Source: Lachnospiraceae bacterium (GTDB lineage Bacteria; Bacillota; Clostridia; Lachnospirales; Lachnospiraceae). Taken from it: a stretch of DNA of 64,000 bases. The DNA is taken from positions 1 through 64,000 of the forward strand of contig JAFRGQ010000027.1 in NCBI GenBank assembly GCA_017433725.1. Direction: 5' to 3'. A program made the position numbers and the translations under genes. Shown piece after piece: positions 16,357 to 25,018 of this stretch (the first letter of the stretch is position 1; every line of letters starts with the position of its first letter). The notes below the pieces were generated by a model that saw only the letters and a program-made list of their open reading frames with translations, did no database searches and was not told the origin of the DNA.

Positions 16357-19209
16357 ATGGAGCAACGGAAACCAAAAAAGGATTATTTTGAAACGCATCA
16401 TCTCCTCATCTTAGGCTGTTACTCTGTTTTTGCTGTTTTGCTTATCGGTGAAGCCCTGCTCCTTAACTGGGAATTGTGGGCTCTGATTCTGATTGCTGTA
16501 TCGGTAGGCGTCTGCTGGACTTTGCATATCCGACAGACACTTTCAGAACATACAAGGATATGGGTCTATGCCATTCTTATGATGGTGTCGACTTTCTTCT
16601 ATGGGACTCACGTTACGAGTACCTATGATCTCGGACTGCTGATGACGGTCCTGATATTGATCTTTGTTTCAACGGGTATGCCGGGATTGATCACATTAGG
16701 CCAGTGTACGTATTATCTGGCGATGCTGTATGACCTGATTACCATGTACCGCATGGGTGAGCGCTTTGACAGTCTGCTGATTACCAGGACGATACTTCAT
16801 CTTGTCATTATCAGCGTCATATGTCTCATTGCCAGAAATATTATCAGACAGTGGGTCGGCATTATGGACAAGTCTGAAGAAGAAAAACAGGTGATGTTGG
16901 AGGCTGCGGACAGACTGAATGATTTTCTCGCAAATATTTCCCACGAGATCCGCACGCCTGTTAATGCCGTAATAGGACTTACAAGAATATGTATCGATAA
17001 GGTCAAAGACAGAGAAACGAAGAAAGACCTTATGTCTGTCATGGAGGCAGGCCAGAAAATCGGAGACCAGATCAGCGATATTCTGGATTACTCCGAGGTG
17101 GATATGGGATCCCTCGCGGTAAACGAAGAGGATTATATGATCACATCCCTGCTGAATGATATTGTGGCGGAGCTCTCTCCGCTCAAAAGGCAGGATCTGG
17201 AACTGGTCATAGATGTGGATCCACGCATTCCGGCCACCATGCGTTCTGATGTTTCGAAGCTGAAGAAGATAATCCGTCATCTGATAGACAACGCTCTAAA
17301 GTATACGGATGAGGGCGGCGTGTATGTACATTTCTCGCCTGAGGAACGGGAGTACGGAATTAATCTGCTTATCGAAGTCACGGATACCGGAATCGGGATG
17401 ACCGACGTGGAGCTGGAAAAGGTATTTGAACGCTTTTATCAGGCGGATTCGGGAAGAGCCCGGGCGGCGAACGGCCTGGGATTAGGTCTTTCCATTGTGA
17501 AGGGCTTTACCAGAAGCCTGAACGGTTTTCTGAAGATAGACAGCGAGCCGGGGGTAGGAACGACGATCCGCGTCAGCATCCCCCAGAAAGTCGTCGGTAA
17601 TGAGTATTGCATGAGCATTCAGGATCCGGGCAGACTGAGCCTTGGAGCGTATCTCCATCTTGAAAAATACAGGAATCCTCATGTCAGAGAATTCTACAAT
17701 GCCATGGTTAAAGATCTGGTGTTGGGACTTAAAGTGAAAATGCAGCGCGCGGACAATATGGCAGGGTTCAAAAAACTGGCGCAGGCTACCCGGTTCACGC
17801 ATGTCTTCGTGGGACAGCAGGAATATGAGGAAGATCCGGAGTTCATGAATGAACTTGCAAAGTCGGTGATGGTAGCCGTCGTATGTGACGCCTCGTTCGA
17901 GATACCCGAAGATTTGGGAGTCAGGCTTATGAGAAAGCCGTTCTACTGTGTTCCGGTTATCTCATTTGTAAACACGAACCGAACGGATTTAGGAAAAACG
18001 AAGGAAAAGCTTTATACCAGAGGCGTAAGAGCACTTGTGGTAGACGATGAGAATATGAATCTTCTTGTGGCAAAGCAGATATTTTCCGGCTATGGCATGA
18101 AGGTCAGTACGGCATCATCCGGACCGGAAGCGATCGAGTATGTACGGAACAATGAGGTGGATCTCATTTTCATGGATCATATGATGCCGGGCATGGACGG
18201 AGTGGAAGCCATGAAGCGCATTCGCGCTGTGTATGCCAAGGAGAAAAAGGAAGTGCCGATCGTAGCCCTTACGGCCAATACTGTCAGTACGGCAAATGAG
18301 ATGTTCCTGCGGGAGGGATTCGACGCTTTCCTTGCAAAGCCCATTGTGATCACGGAACTTGAGAGAACGATGAGAAAAGTTCTGCCGAAATCGCTTCTCA
18401 CGTTGGAGAAAGCGGGTTCCGAAAGGGAAGTCAGTTCTCAGGCTTTCGAGCAGGCACATGAAAGTTCTTCGGCAGGTGCCGGCATGATATCCGGAGACGA
18501 TGCTTCTTACCGGAACGGCAGCTCCGAAAGCACAGACAGTATTGCCGAATCTCTGCAGAATAACAGCCGGGAGACCTCCTGGGAAGAAAAGCTTACGCAG
18601 ATCGAATCGCTCGGAGTGGATACTACGGTCGGTTTGATGTATTGTCAGAATGATAATGACTTTTATCAGGAGCTTCTGCTGCAGTATGCAAGCGAGGCGG
18701 ATGGCAAAATCAGGAATGCTTCGATGGATCTGGAAGAAGGGGATTTTAAGAACTATGAGATCCTTGTGCACGCAGTGAAGAGCACTTCGAAAATGATCGG
18801 GGCTACTCACCTGTCCGAAGCGGCTTTTGTATTGGAGAAGGCCGCAAAGGATGAAGACGGGGAGACGATCCGTCAGGGACATGAGAGCGCGATGAAGGAG
18901 TATCGGCACATCGCGGACGGTATACTGACGACTTTCGGGAAGAAGACCGATGCAAAGTCAGAGGAGGATGAAGAAATCCTGGAGTTTTTCCCTGAAGGTG
19001 GTCCGGACGACGAGATTCTGGAGTTTTTCCCCGAGGAAGAGCCGAGTGACGAGGTTATGGAGTTTTTCCCCGAGGGAGAAGCAGACGACGAAGTTCTGGA
19101 ATTTGCGCCCGAGGGAGAAGCAGACGACGAAGTCCTGGAATTTGCCCCTGAGGGAGAGTCGGACGACGATATTGTGGAATTCTATCCGGAAGGAAGTGAA
19201 CATCCATGA
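16357..19209 (+). CDS. hybrid sensor kinase (HK-REC-Hpt) with acidic C-terminal repeats
   Basis: The 950-residue protein has about six N-terminal hydrophobic segments (residues 15-165), HisKA with His about 196 in ISHEIRTPVN, an HATPase domain (DNALKYTDEGG, NGLGLGLSIV), a degenerate middle region of about 100 residues, a receiver with Asp about 607 in FMDHMMPGMDG, and an Hpt domain with His about 805 in HAVKSTSKM. It ends in six imperfect 13-residue repeats of the type DEVLEFFPEGEAD. The sensor segment is all membrane with no large outside loop. It overlaps the next gene by the ATGA at 19206-19209, so translation is probably coupled. The repeats carry no known fold and may be a flexible docking tail. 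Confidence 0.92.
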   Translation: MEQRKPKKDYFETHHLLILGCYSVFAVLLIGEALLLNWELWALILIAVSVGVCWTLHIRQTLSEHTRIWVYAILMMVSTFFYGTHVTSTYDLGLLMTVLILIFVSTGMPGLITLGQCTYYLAMLYDLITMYRMGERFDSLLITRTILHLVIISVICLIARNIIRQWVGIMDKSEEEKQVMLEAADRLNDFLANISHEIRTPVNAVIGLTRICIDKVKDRETKKDLMSVMEAGQKIGDQISDILDYSEVDMGSLAVNEEDYMITSLLNDIVAELSPLKRQDLELVIDVDPRIPATMRSDVSKLKKIIRHLIDNALKYTDEGGVYVHFSPEEREYGINLLIEVTDTGIGMTDVELEKVFERFYQADSGRARAANGLGLGLSIVKGFTRSLNGFLKIDSEPGVGTTIRVSIPQKVVGNEYCMSIQDPGRLSLGAYLHLEKYRNPHVREFYNAMVKDLVLGLKVKMQRADNMAGFKKLAQATRFTHVFVGQQEYEEDPEFMNELAKSVMVAVVCDASFEIPEDLGVRLMRKPFYCVPVISFVNTNRTDLGKTKEKLYTRGVRALVVDDENMNLLVAKQIFSGYGMKVSTASSGPEAIEYVRNNEVDLIFMDHMMPGMDGVEAMKRIRAVYAKEKKEVPIVALTANTVSTANEMFLREGFDAFLAKPIVITELERTMRKVLPKSLLTLEKAGSEREVSSQAFEQAHESSSAGAGMISGDDASYRNGSSESTDSIAESLQNNSRETSWEEKLTQIESLGVDTTVGLMYCQNDNDFYQELLLQYASEADGKIRNASMDLEEGDFKNYEILVHAVKSTSKMIGATHLSEAAFVLEKAAKDEDGETIRQGHESAMKEYRHIADGILTTFGKKTDAKSEEDEEILEFFPEGGPDDEILEFFPEEEPSDEVMEFFPEGEADDEVLEFAPEGEADDEVLEFAPEGESDDDIVEFYPEGSEHP
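18966..19206 (+). repeat. coding tandem repeat, 39-bp unit, six copies
   Basis: The repeat lies inside the hybrid kinase gene. Each unit encodes about 13 residues with the core E(I/V)(L/M)EF(F/A/Y)PEG. Middle copies are nearly identical at DNA level, which points to recent duplication. The last copy diverges (EFYPEG). Confidence 0.85.
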
Positions 19210-21944
19210 ATAAAATGATAGATTTTATATTCCGCCAGAAGAAAAACCCGAATTGTGAAGCCCTGATAAAGGACGGCGTGTATGACGCCCTCCGGGTGTC
19301 TCTCATAGTCACTCCTCTTTTCATAGCAGCGATCACGTCGACGTTTCTTAAGACCTTCTTTTGGACGGAATCTAATATAAAATTCGCTCTTGCGCAGAAC
19401 TATCAGTTTTACTATGCCTGCGTCATAGTCTGTGAAGTCCTTTACGGAATTCTTCTGCTTTACATTCGTAAAAATTATGATGAGAGATACCGCCTGCTGC
19501 CGCGCATCAATGTGTTCATGATGGTGATGCTGCTGTGGTATGCAATCAATGTATGCAGACTGGATTATACCTCATATGACTACAGGGTGAATCCGACACT
19601 TTTTATGGTCGTGTCAATGTGCGTTCCGTTTACACTTTATCTTGATGTGAGACTTTATCTGCTCATTACGGTGATTTCGGATTGTATCTTTGCCCGCCTG
19701 TATTTTATTGAAGGACCATATGCGGCATATAACAGAAGCAGTTTCGAATATTTCGGCTTTTTTATCGGTACGCAGCTTCTTCTCGGCGTGATTGTCTACT
19801 ATTACAAATACAACGCGAAACAGAACATTCTTGAGCAGGAAGCACAGAAAGAAGAGATTCGAAAATTAAATCAGGCACAGAACAGGTTCTTTTCTAACAT
19901 GAGTCATGAAATTCGGACGCCGATCAACACGATCATAGGTCTGAACGAGATGATTCTTCGGCAGAACGCCTCGCCGGAAATCAATGAGGATGCCGAAAAT
20001 ATCCAGGCAGCCAGCAAGATGCTTCTCCATCTGATCAATGATATTCTGGATATGTCAAAATTTGAAACGGGTCAGATGGAACTCACGCCGGCACCTTACC
20101 GCACCGGGGATATGCTTTCCGACATCGTAGGTATGCTGTGGATACGCGCAAAGGAGAAGAATCTCGAGTTTTCTGTAGATGTATCGCCGGACCTTCCGTC
20201 GGAACTGCTCGGAGACGACATGCGTATCAAGCAGGTCCTGATTAATGTCCTGAATAATGCTATTAAATACACGAACGAGGGTTCCGTACGCCTGCAGATT
20301 CAGTGTGAGAGGAACGACTCCGGAGTCGCGCTGGTCTCCTATGCCATAAGCGATACAGGCATGGGTATCAAAACGGAGAGTATCCCCTATCTGTTTACGG
20401 CCTTTAAACGCGTCGATATGGATAAGAACAAATATATCGAGGGTACTGGGCTCGGTCTCTCCATCGTCAAGCAATTTGTCGATCTTATGGGTGGAAAGAT
20501 CACGGTCAACAGCGTGTATACGAAAGGATCCACTTTTATAATCGAGATTCCTCAGAAAATCGTTGTGGATGAGCCGTTGGGTGAGATTGATGTGCTGAAC
20601 AGAAAGCGGGCTCGGGAGGAGCATATTTATGTGCAGTCTTTTGAAGCTCCGGATGCAAAGGTGCTCGTTGTGGACGACACGTCGGCCAACCTCATGGTCG
20701 TGTCGAAGCTTCTCAGGGATACGCAGGTCAAACTGGAGCTGGTTTCCTCCGGAAAGGAAGCCCTGGATAAGACGCAGGAAGATTTCTACCATGTCATTCT
20801 GATGGATCACAAGATGCCGGGTATGGACGGAATCGAGTGCATGCACGCCATAAGGGCGCAGGTGGGTGGTAAATGTCAGGAGTCAAAGATCATAGCTCTG
20901 ACGGCAAACGCCGGAAGCGACACGAAAGAAATGTATTTCAGGGAAGGCTTTGATGGATATCTGATGAAGCCTGTAACAGGTGAAGAACTGGAAAATACAG
21001 TGTATCATGCTCTCCCGAAAGACATCGTGACGGTGACCGGAACAGCGCAGGAACTTGCAGAAGAGAGTACTGCATGGGTAAGGGAACATAAGAAGAAAAA
21101 GCGAATCAAGGTGACGACCGACAGTGTTGCGGATATTCCGGCAGAATTCGTCGAGCAGTATGACATTGCACTGATTCCGCATATGGTGAAAACCGGTTAC
21201 GGACTTTTCAAAGACGGTCTGGAAATAGAAACGGCCGGTCTTATATCATATATGGAAGAAACGAATGCGGTCGCGGAAACGCTTTCTCCTTCCGTGGAAG
21301 ATTACAGCGATTTCTTCTCAAAGCAGCTTGACGAGGCCAACAACATCATTCACATATCCATATCCAGCCAGATCCTCAATACCGGTTATCCGGCAGCTCA
21401 GAAGGCAGCTGCTGATTTCGGGAATGTGACGGTAATAGATTCCGGGCATCTGTCGAGCGGCCAGGGCATCATGGCCGTCGTGGCAGCCCGTCTGGCAGAG
21501 GAGGGAAAGGATGTCGAGAGTATTGCGGCAGAAATGGAAGAGATGAAGCGGCATGTACACACAAGCTTTATTGTGGATTCGCTTGATTACCTGGCCAGAC
21601 AGAAATATATCTCCGCGCGCGGCGGTTATCTGGCAGACGCGTTCATGGCCCATCCGGTGCTTGCTCTGAGAAAAGGAAAAATGGCTTTGAGCAGATTCTA
21701 TTTCGGTTCCAGAGAACGAGCCTGGAAGAAGTATATAGCATCCGCGCTCCGGGTACCGGGAACGATCAGCAACCGGATTGTGTTCATCACATATGCCGGC
21801 ATGTCGACAAAAGAACTGGATAAGGTAAAGGAGTTGGTCGAGGCAAAGGTGAAGTTTGATAGGATTTATATTCAGAAAGCCTCTCCCGCAATTGCGGCAA
21901 GCTGCGGACCGGGGACATTCGGCCTGCTGTTCTTTACAGAGTGA
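19206..21944 (+). CDS. hybrid histidine kinase fused to a DegV domain
   Basis: The 912-residue protein has about six N-terminal hydrophobic segments (residues 32-200), HisKA with His about 234 in MSHEIRTPIN, HATPase (NNAIKYTNEG, GTGLGLSIVKQF) and a receiver with Asp about 534 in LMDHKMPGMDG. From about residue 634 to the end lies a full-length DegV (EDD) domain. It starts VTTDSVADIP, contains ISISSQILNTGY and SGHLSSGQGIM, and ends GPGTFGLLFF. Stand-alone DegV proteins bind fatty acids and several act as FakB partners of fatty acid kinase. Here the domain takes the place of an output module. It may let lipid state control, or be controlled by, phosphorelay. Translation is coupled to the kinase upstream. 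Confidence 0.93.
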   Translation: MNKMIDFIFRQKKNPNCEALIKDGVYDALRVSLIVTPLFIAAITSTFLKTFFWTESNIKFALAQNYQFYYACVIVCEVLYGILLLYIRKNYDERYRLLPRINVFMMVMLLWYAINVCRLDYTSYDYRVNPTLFMVVSMCVPFTLYLDVRLYLLITVISDCIFARLYFIEGPYAAYNRSSFEYFGFFIGTQLLLGVIVYYYKYNAKQNILEQEAQKEEIRKLNQAQNRFFSNMSHEIRTPINTIIGLNEMILRQNASPEINEDAENIQAASKMLLHLINDILDMSKFETGQMELTPAPYRTGDMLSDIVGMLWIRAKEKNLEFSVDVSPDLPSELLGDDMRIKQVLINVLNNAIKYTNEGSVRLQIQCERNDSGVALVSYAISDTGMGIKTESIPYLFTAFKRVDMDKNKYIEGTGLGLSIVKQFVDLMGGKITVNSVYTKGSTFIIEIPQKIVVDEPLGEIDVLNRKRAREEHIYVQSFEAPDAKVLVVDDTSANLMVVSKLLRDTQVKLELVSSGKEALDKTQEDFYHVILMDHKMPGMDGIECMHAIRAQVGGKCQESKIIALTANAGSDTKEMYFREGFDGYLMKPVTGEELENTVYHALPKDIVTVTGTAQELAEESTAWVREHKKKKRIKVTTDSVADIPAEFVEQYDIALIPHMVKTGYGLFKDGLEIETAGLISYMEETNAVAETLSPSVEDYSDFFSKQLDEANNIIHISISSQILNTGYPAAQKAAADFGNVTVIDSGHLSSGQGIMAVVAARLAEEGKDVESIAAEMEEMKRHVHTSFIVDSLDYLARQKYISARGGYLADAFMAHPVLALRKGKMALSRFYFGSRERAWKKYIASALRVPGTISNRIVFITYAGMSTKELDKVKELVEAKVKFDRIYIQKASPAIAASCGPGTFGLLFFTE

Positions 21945-22258
21945 GAGAAGGACTTGAGAAGTAATTCTCGAACTTTTATTATAGTTTTTTCATATAGGGA
22001 GACTGCCTTGAAGATGTGTAGTATATACGGTAATGTATAGTTATCTAATACTTCCCACATGAAATATGTGAACAGTCTCATCATAAAAAATGCATCGTCG
22101 GGACGCTGCACAGCATAAGTTCGATCACGGAAATTGAAGATTTCCTATCTCACCGGTTGAGTGAAGTGTTTTGCGGAGTACTGGATGATGATTCGGGTAG
22201 GAAGTGATGTGCAGAGCGGCATAGCAGCAGATCGTACTGTCAGAAAGAGAGGTGTACC
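21945..22258. repeat. intergenic region with repeat copy A (22050-22107)
   Basis: A short stem TTGAGAA/TTCTCGA near 21955-21972 followed by T-rich sequence may end the signalling operon. Bases 22050-22107 run from ACTTCCC to GGGACGCT and recur with about two-thirds identity at 27255-27313. The most conserved part is ATGCATCGTCGGGACGCT. No gene is seen. Confidence 0.6.
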
Positions 22259-22480
22259 ATGAAATCACTATTAATAAAAGACACCACAAAAGAAGAACGT
22301 GAAGAGATCATTCGCAGCTCCATGGATTGCGGCGGGGGATGTGAGAACTGCTCCTCCTGCTGGCTTGGTGGCGGCTCACCCTGGGACATTTATCAGGACT
22401 ATATTGACGGTAAGCGTGAGATCAGAGAGATCAACGCAGTGTATATGGAAGAGTACCGTCAGGGCAGAAAGATTCTTTGA
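22259..22480 (+). CDS. small Cys-rich protein, unknown function (paralog 1)
   Basis: The 73-residue protein has a CGGGCENCSSC cluster at about residues 24-34 and a C-terminal helix DIYQDYIDGKREIREIN. The layout of a charged helix, a Cys cluster, then DIYxxYIxGKxxxxEIN matches a family of small proteins seen in Clostridia whose function I do not know. The cluster could bind a metal or iron-sulfur centre. The ATG follows GAGAGGTG. A paralog starts 12 bases after its stop. Confidence 0.75.
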   Translation: MKSLLIKDTTKEEREEIIRSSMDCGGGCENCSSCWLGGGSPWDIYQDYIDGKREIREINAVYMEEYRQGRKIL

Positions 22481-22491
22481 GGGGTGATGTT

Positions 22492-22692
22492 ATGAACGAA
22501 GCGCCGAAGATATCCGACTCGACGGTCGAGGAACGAAGAGAATACATCAGGAAAAGATACCCGTGTATAGCCGACTGCGATATGTGTGGGCTCTGCAAAG
22601 TGTTTCATGGCATGGATGCGGAACGGGCCTACGATGACTACATCATGGGAAAGCGAACGTTCATGGATGTATCTGCAGATTACAGACGCTGA
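22492..22692 (+). CDS. small Cys-rich protein, unknown function (paralog 2)
   Basis: The 66-residue protein is built like its neighbour: a charged N-terminal helix (TVEERREYIRKRYP), a Cys cluster CIADCDMCGLC at about residues 25-35 and a helix AYDDYIMGKRTFMDVSADY. The two genes are 12 bases apart and presumably arose by duplication. GGGGTGA lies 5 bases before the ATG at 22492. A metal-binding role is possible but unproven. Confidence 0.75.
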   Translation: MNEAPKISDSTVEERREYIRKRYPCIADCDMCGLCKVFHGMDAERAYDDYIMGKRTFMDVSADYRR

Positions 22693-23003
22693 TTATCCAT
22701 AAACAAAAGCTTTCGGATAGCATCGGGAAAATGTGTTGCAGATTACCTGTTCATTATGTGCTGCTTGTTCTTTTGCTACAATCGTCACGTGAATACTACA
22801 TCATAAATTTAATTGGGGTTGACGCATTAGGCAGTGCCGAAACAATATAGTACAGACATTTTAAATGATGACTGCAATATATTGTGGCTTCGCTTTTGAT
22901 ATGCGACAACCTCTTTTTATGTCTGTAAAATCAAGGTATAATGATTCTGGATAAACATGTTCCGCATGGGAGTTTATCTGAGAAATAGTAAAGAGGAAGA
23001 AGT
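22693..23003 (+). promoter_or_regulatory. upstream region of the OPT transporter
   Basis: No gene is seen. TATAAT at 22937-22942 is the best -10 but has no clear -35. ACAGACAT near 22851 and ATGTCTGT near 22918 form 8-bp inverted arms about 60 bases apart, the second just before the -10. TTGACG at 22818 may belong to another start. Confidence 0.35.
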
Positions 23004-24905
23004 ATGAGTAACAACACAGAAGAAAAAAAGAACTTTAAGCCGTATGTGCCGGCAAATGAAAATCCGCCTGAGTTCACTGTGACCTCCACGGTAATGGGAA
23101 TCCTGCTGGCCATAGTATTCGGAGCCGCAAATGCATATCTCGGGCTCCGAGTCGGTATGACGGTATCCGCGTCGATACCGGCTGCGGTCATCTCTATGGG
23201 AGTGATCCGCGTACTTATGAAAAAAGACTCAGTACTGGAGAGCAACATGGTTCAGACTATCGGCTCTGCGGGCGAGTCGCTGGCAGCCGGCGTTATCTTT
23301 ACCATGCCGGTTCTGTTTCTGTGGTCGGCGGAAGGCGTAGCCGATGCGCCCAGCCTTGTCATGATATCCTTCATCGCACTTTGCGGAGGCGTTCTCGGAG
23401 TGCTCTTCATGATTCCCCTCAGAAATGCGCTGATCGTAAAGGAGCACGGTGTTCTGCCGTACCCGGAGGGAACGGCCTGCGCGGAAGTGCTTCTGGCGGG
23501 GGAAGAAGGCGGCGAAGGTGCGAAACAGGTATTTGCAGGCATGGGTATTTCAGCGATATGCAAGTTCCTGGTCGACGGACTGAAGCTGGTCCCCGGTGTG
23601 GTTACAGCGCCTATTCGAGCCCTGCGGACGGAGTTCTCTGCGGAAGTATATCCTGCTCTCATAGGCGTAGGCTATATCTGCGGTCCGAAGATCTCTTCCT
23701 ATATGTTCGCGGGCGGTATACTCGGCTGGTTCGTCCTGATACCTGCCATCATTTTGTTCGGCAGTGAGACAACACTTTATCCGGGAACGGAGACGATCGC
23801 GAAGATGTATGAGGCCGGTGGAGCGTCTGCTATCTGGAGCAGCTATATACGCTATATCGGTTCAGGTATGGTGGCAGCGGGCGGTATCTTCAGCCTGATC
23901 AAATCTATGCCGCTCATCTTTTCGACATTTGTGGATGCTCTGAAAGGAATTCGGGCTTCAAAGGACGGAGAGGGCAACCGCACAGAGATAGATCTTGACA
24001 TGAGATTTGTTCTTGCCGGTATAGCAATTATCGTACTCCTGCTCTGGCTGGTTCCGCAGGTCCCGGTTTCCCTTCCGGGAGCAATTCTGGTCGTTGTGTT
24101 CGGATTTTTCTTTGGGGCGGTATCTTCGCGTATTGTCGGACTGGTCGGCAGCAGCAACAGCCCGGTCTCCGGTATGACAATCGCCACTCTGCTTTTTGCA
24201 ACATTTATCTTGAAAATGACAGGAGATACGGGAATGCACGGGATGATCGGTGCAATCACGATCGGATCGGTCATCTGTATTGTCGCCGCTATGGCGGGTG
24301 ATACATCACAGGATCTCAAGACGGGATTTTTATTGGGCGCTACCCCTATCAGGCAGCAGGTCGGAGAGCTGATAGGAGCTTTGGCTTCAGCGATTGCTAT
24401 CGGAGGCGTGCTGGTGCTTCTCAACAATGCATGGGGCTTTGGAACAAAAGAACTTGCTGCGCCGCAGGCAACGCTCATGAAGATGATCGTGGAGGGCGTT
24501 ATGAACGGAAATCTTCCCTGGCCACTCATATTTATCGGCGTGTTCATTGCTGTCGTGATCGAAATCATGGGAATGCCGGTGCTGCCTGTTGCAATCGGAC
24601 TTTATCTGCCGCTGGAGCTCTCTTCAACCATCATGATCGGCGGTCTTATCAGATGGATCGCAGACCGTTTAGCCGGTAACAAGGAACAGGATAACGGTGC
24701 AGGCGGTGGAATTCTGTTCTGCTCCGGTATGATAGCCGGGGAGGGTATCGTAGGTATTCTTCTGGCAATTCTGGCGGTTCTGGGCGTTACAGATGCTCTG
24801 GATATGTCATCCGCGATAAATGGCGGAATCATCGGCAGTCTGCTGGTGCTTGCTGTCATGGTGGGCTGTGTATTCTGGTTCTCGCGTAAGGCGAAGAAAT
24901 CCTGA
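23004..24905 (+). CDS. OPT family oligopeptide transporter
   Basis: The 633-residue protein has about 15 hydrophobic segments. The N-terminal block ANAYLGLRVGMTVSASIPAA and the downstream EGTACAEVL and GSSNSPVSGMT are typical of the OPT superfamily, bacterial branch. It imports oligopeptides or metal chelates across the cytoplasmic membrane by proton coupling. The ATG at 23004 follows GAGGAAG. The gene ends RKAKKS-stop, and its last 20 bases form the first unit of a three-copy tandem duplication that runs into the intergenic space. Confidence 0.9.
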   Translation: MSNNTEEKKNFKPYVPANENPPEFTVTSTVMGILLAIVFGAANAYLGLRVGMTVSASIPAAVISMGVIRVLMKKDSVLESNMVQTIGSAGESLAAGVIFTMPVLFLWSAEGVADAPSLVMISFIALCGGVLGVLFMIPLRNALIVKEHGVLPYPEGTACAEVLLAGEEGGEGAKQVFAGMGISAICKFLVDGLKLVPGVVTAPIRALRTEFSAEVYPALIGVGYICGPKISSYMFAGGILGWFVLIPAIILFGSETTLYPGTETIAKMYEAGGASAIWSSYIRYIGSGMVAAGGIFSLIKSMPLIFSTFVDALKGIRASKDGEGNRTEIDLDMRFVLAGIAIIVLLLWLVPQVPVSLPGAILVVVFGFFFGAVSSRIVGLVGSSNSPVSGMTIATLLFATFILKMTGDTGMHGMIGAITIGSVICIVAAMAGDTSQDLKTGFLLGATPIRQQVGELIGALASAIAIGGVLVLLNNAWGFGTKELAAPQATLMKMIVEGVMNGNLPWPLIFIGVFIAVVIEIMGMPVLPVAIGLYLPLELSSTIMIGGLIRWIADRLAGNKEQDNGAGGGILFCSGMIAGEGIVGILLAILAVLGVTDALDMSSAINGGIIGSLLVLAVMVGCVFWFSRKAKKS

Positions 24906-24995
24906 AAGAGCAGGAGATTCGCGTCAAAAGAAGAAGAAATCCTGAAGGTGAAACAGGGTTCGTCAAAGGGAGAAGAAATCCTGAAAGAATAATAA
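24883..24995 (+). repeat. three-copy tandem repeat at the OPT gene end
   Basis: A unit of about 37-40 bp with the core GAAGAAATCCTGAA occurs three times, beginning at 24883, 24920 and about 24959. The first copy includes the OPT stop codon. The last merges into the leader of the debranching enzyme. It is not a hairpin. Confidence 0.75.
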
Positions 24996-25018
24996 AATCC
25001 GGCATAAGGAGAAACAAT

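Noticed and set aside
23852-24568. Minus-strand frame opposite the OPT gene
   Set aside because: Shadow frame. Composition mirrors the codon bias of the OPT gene.
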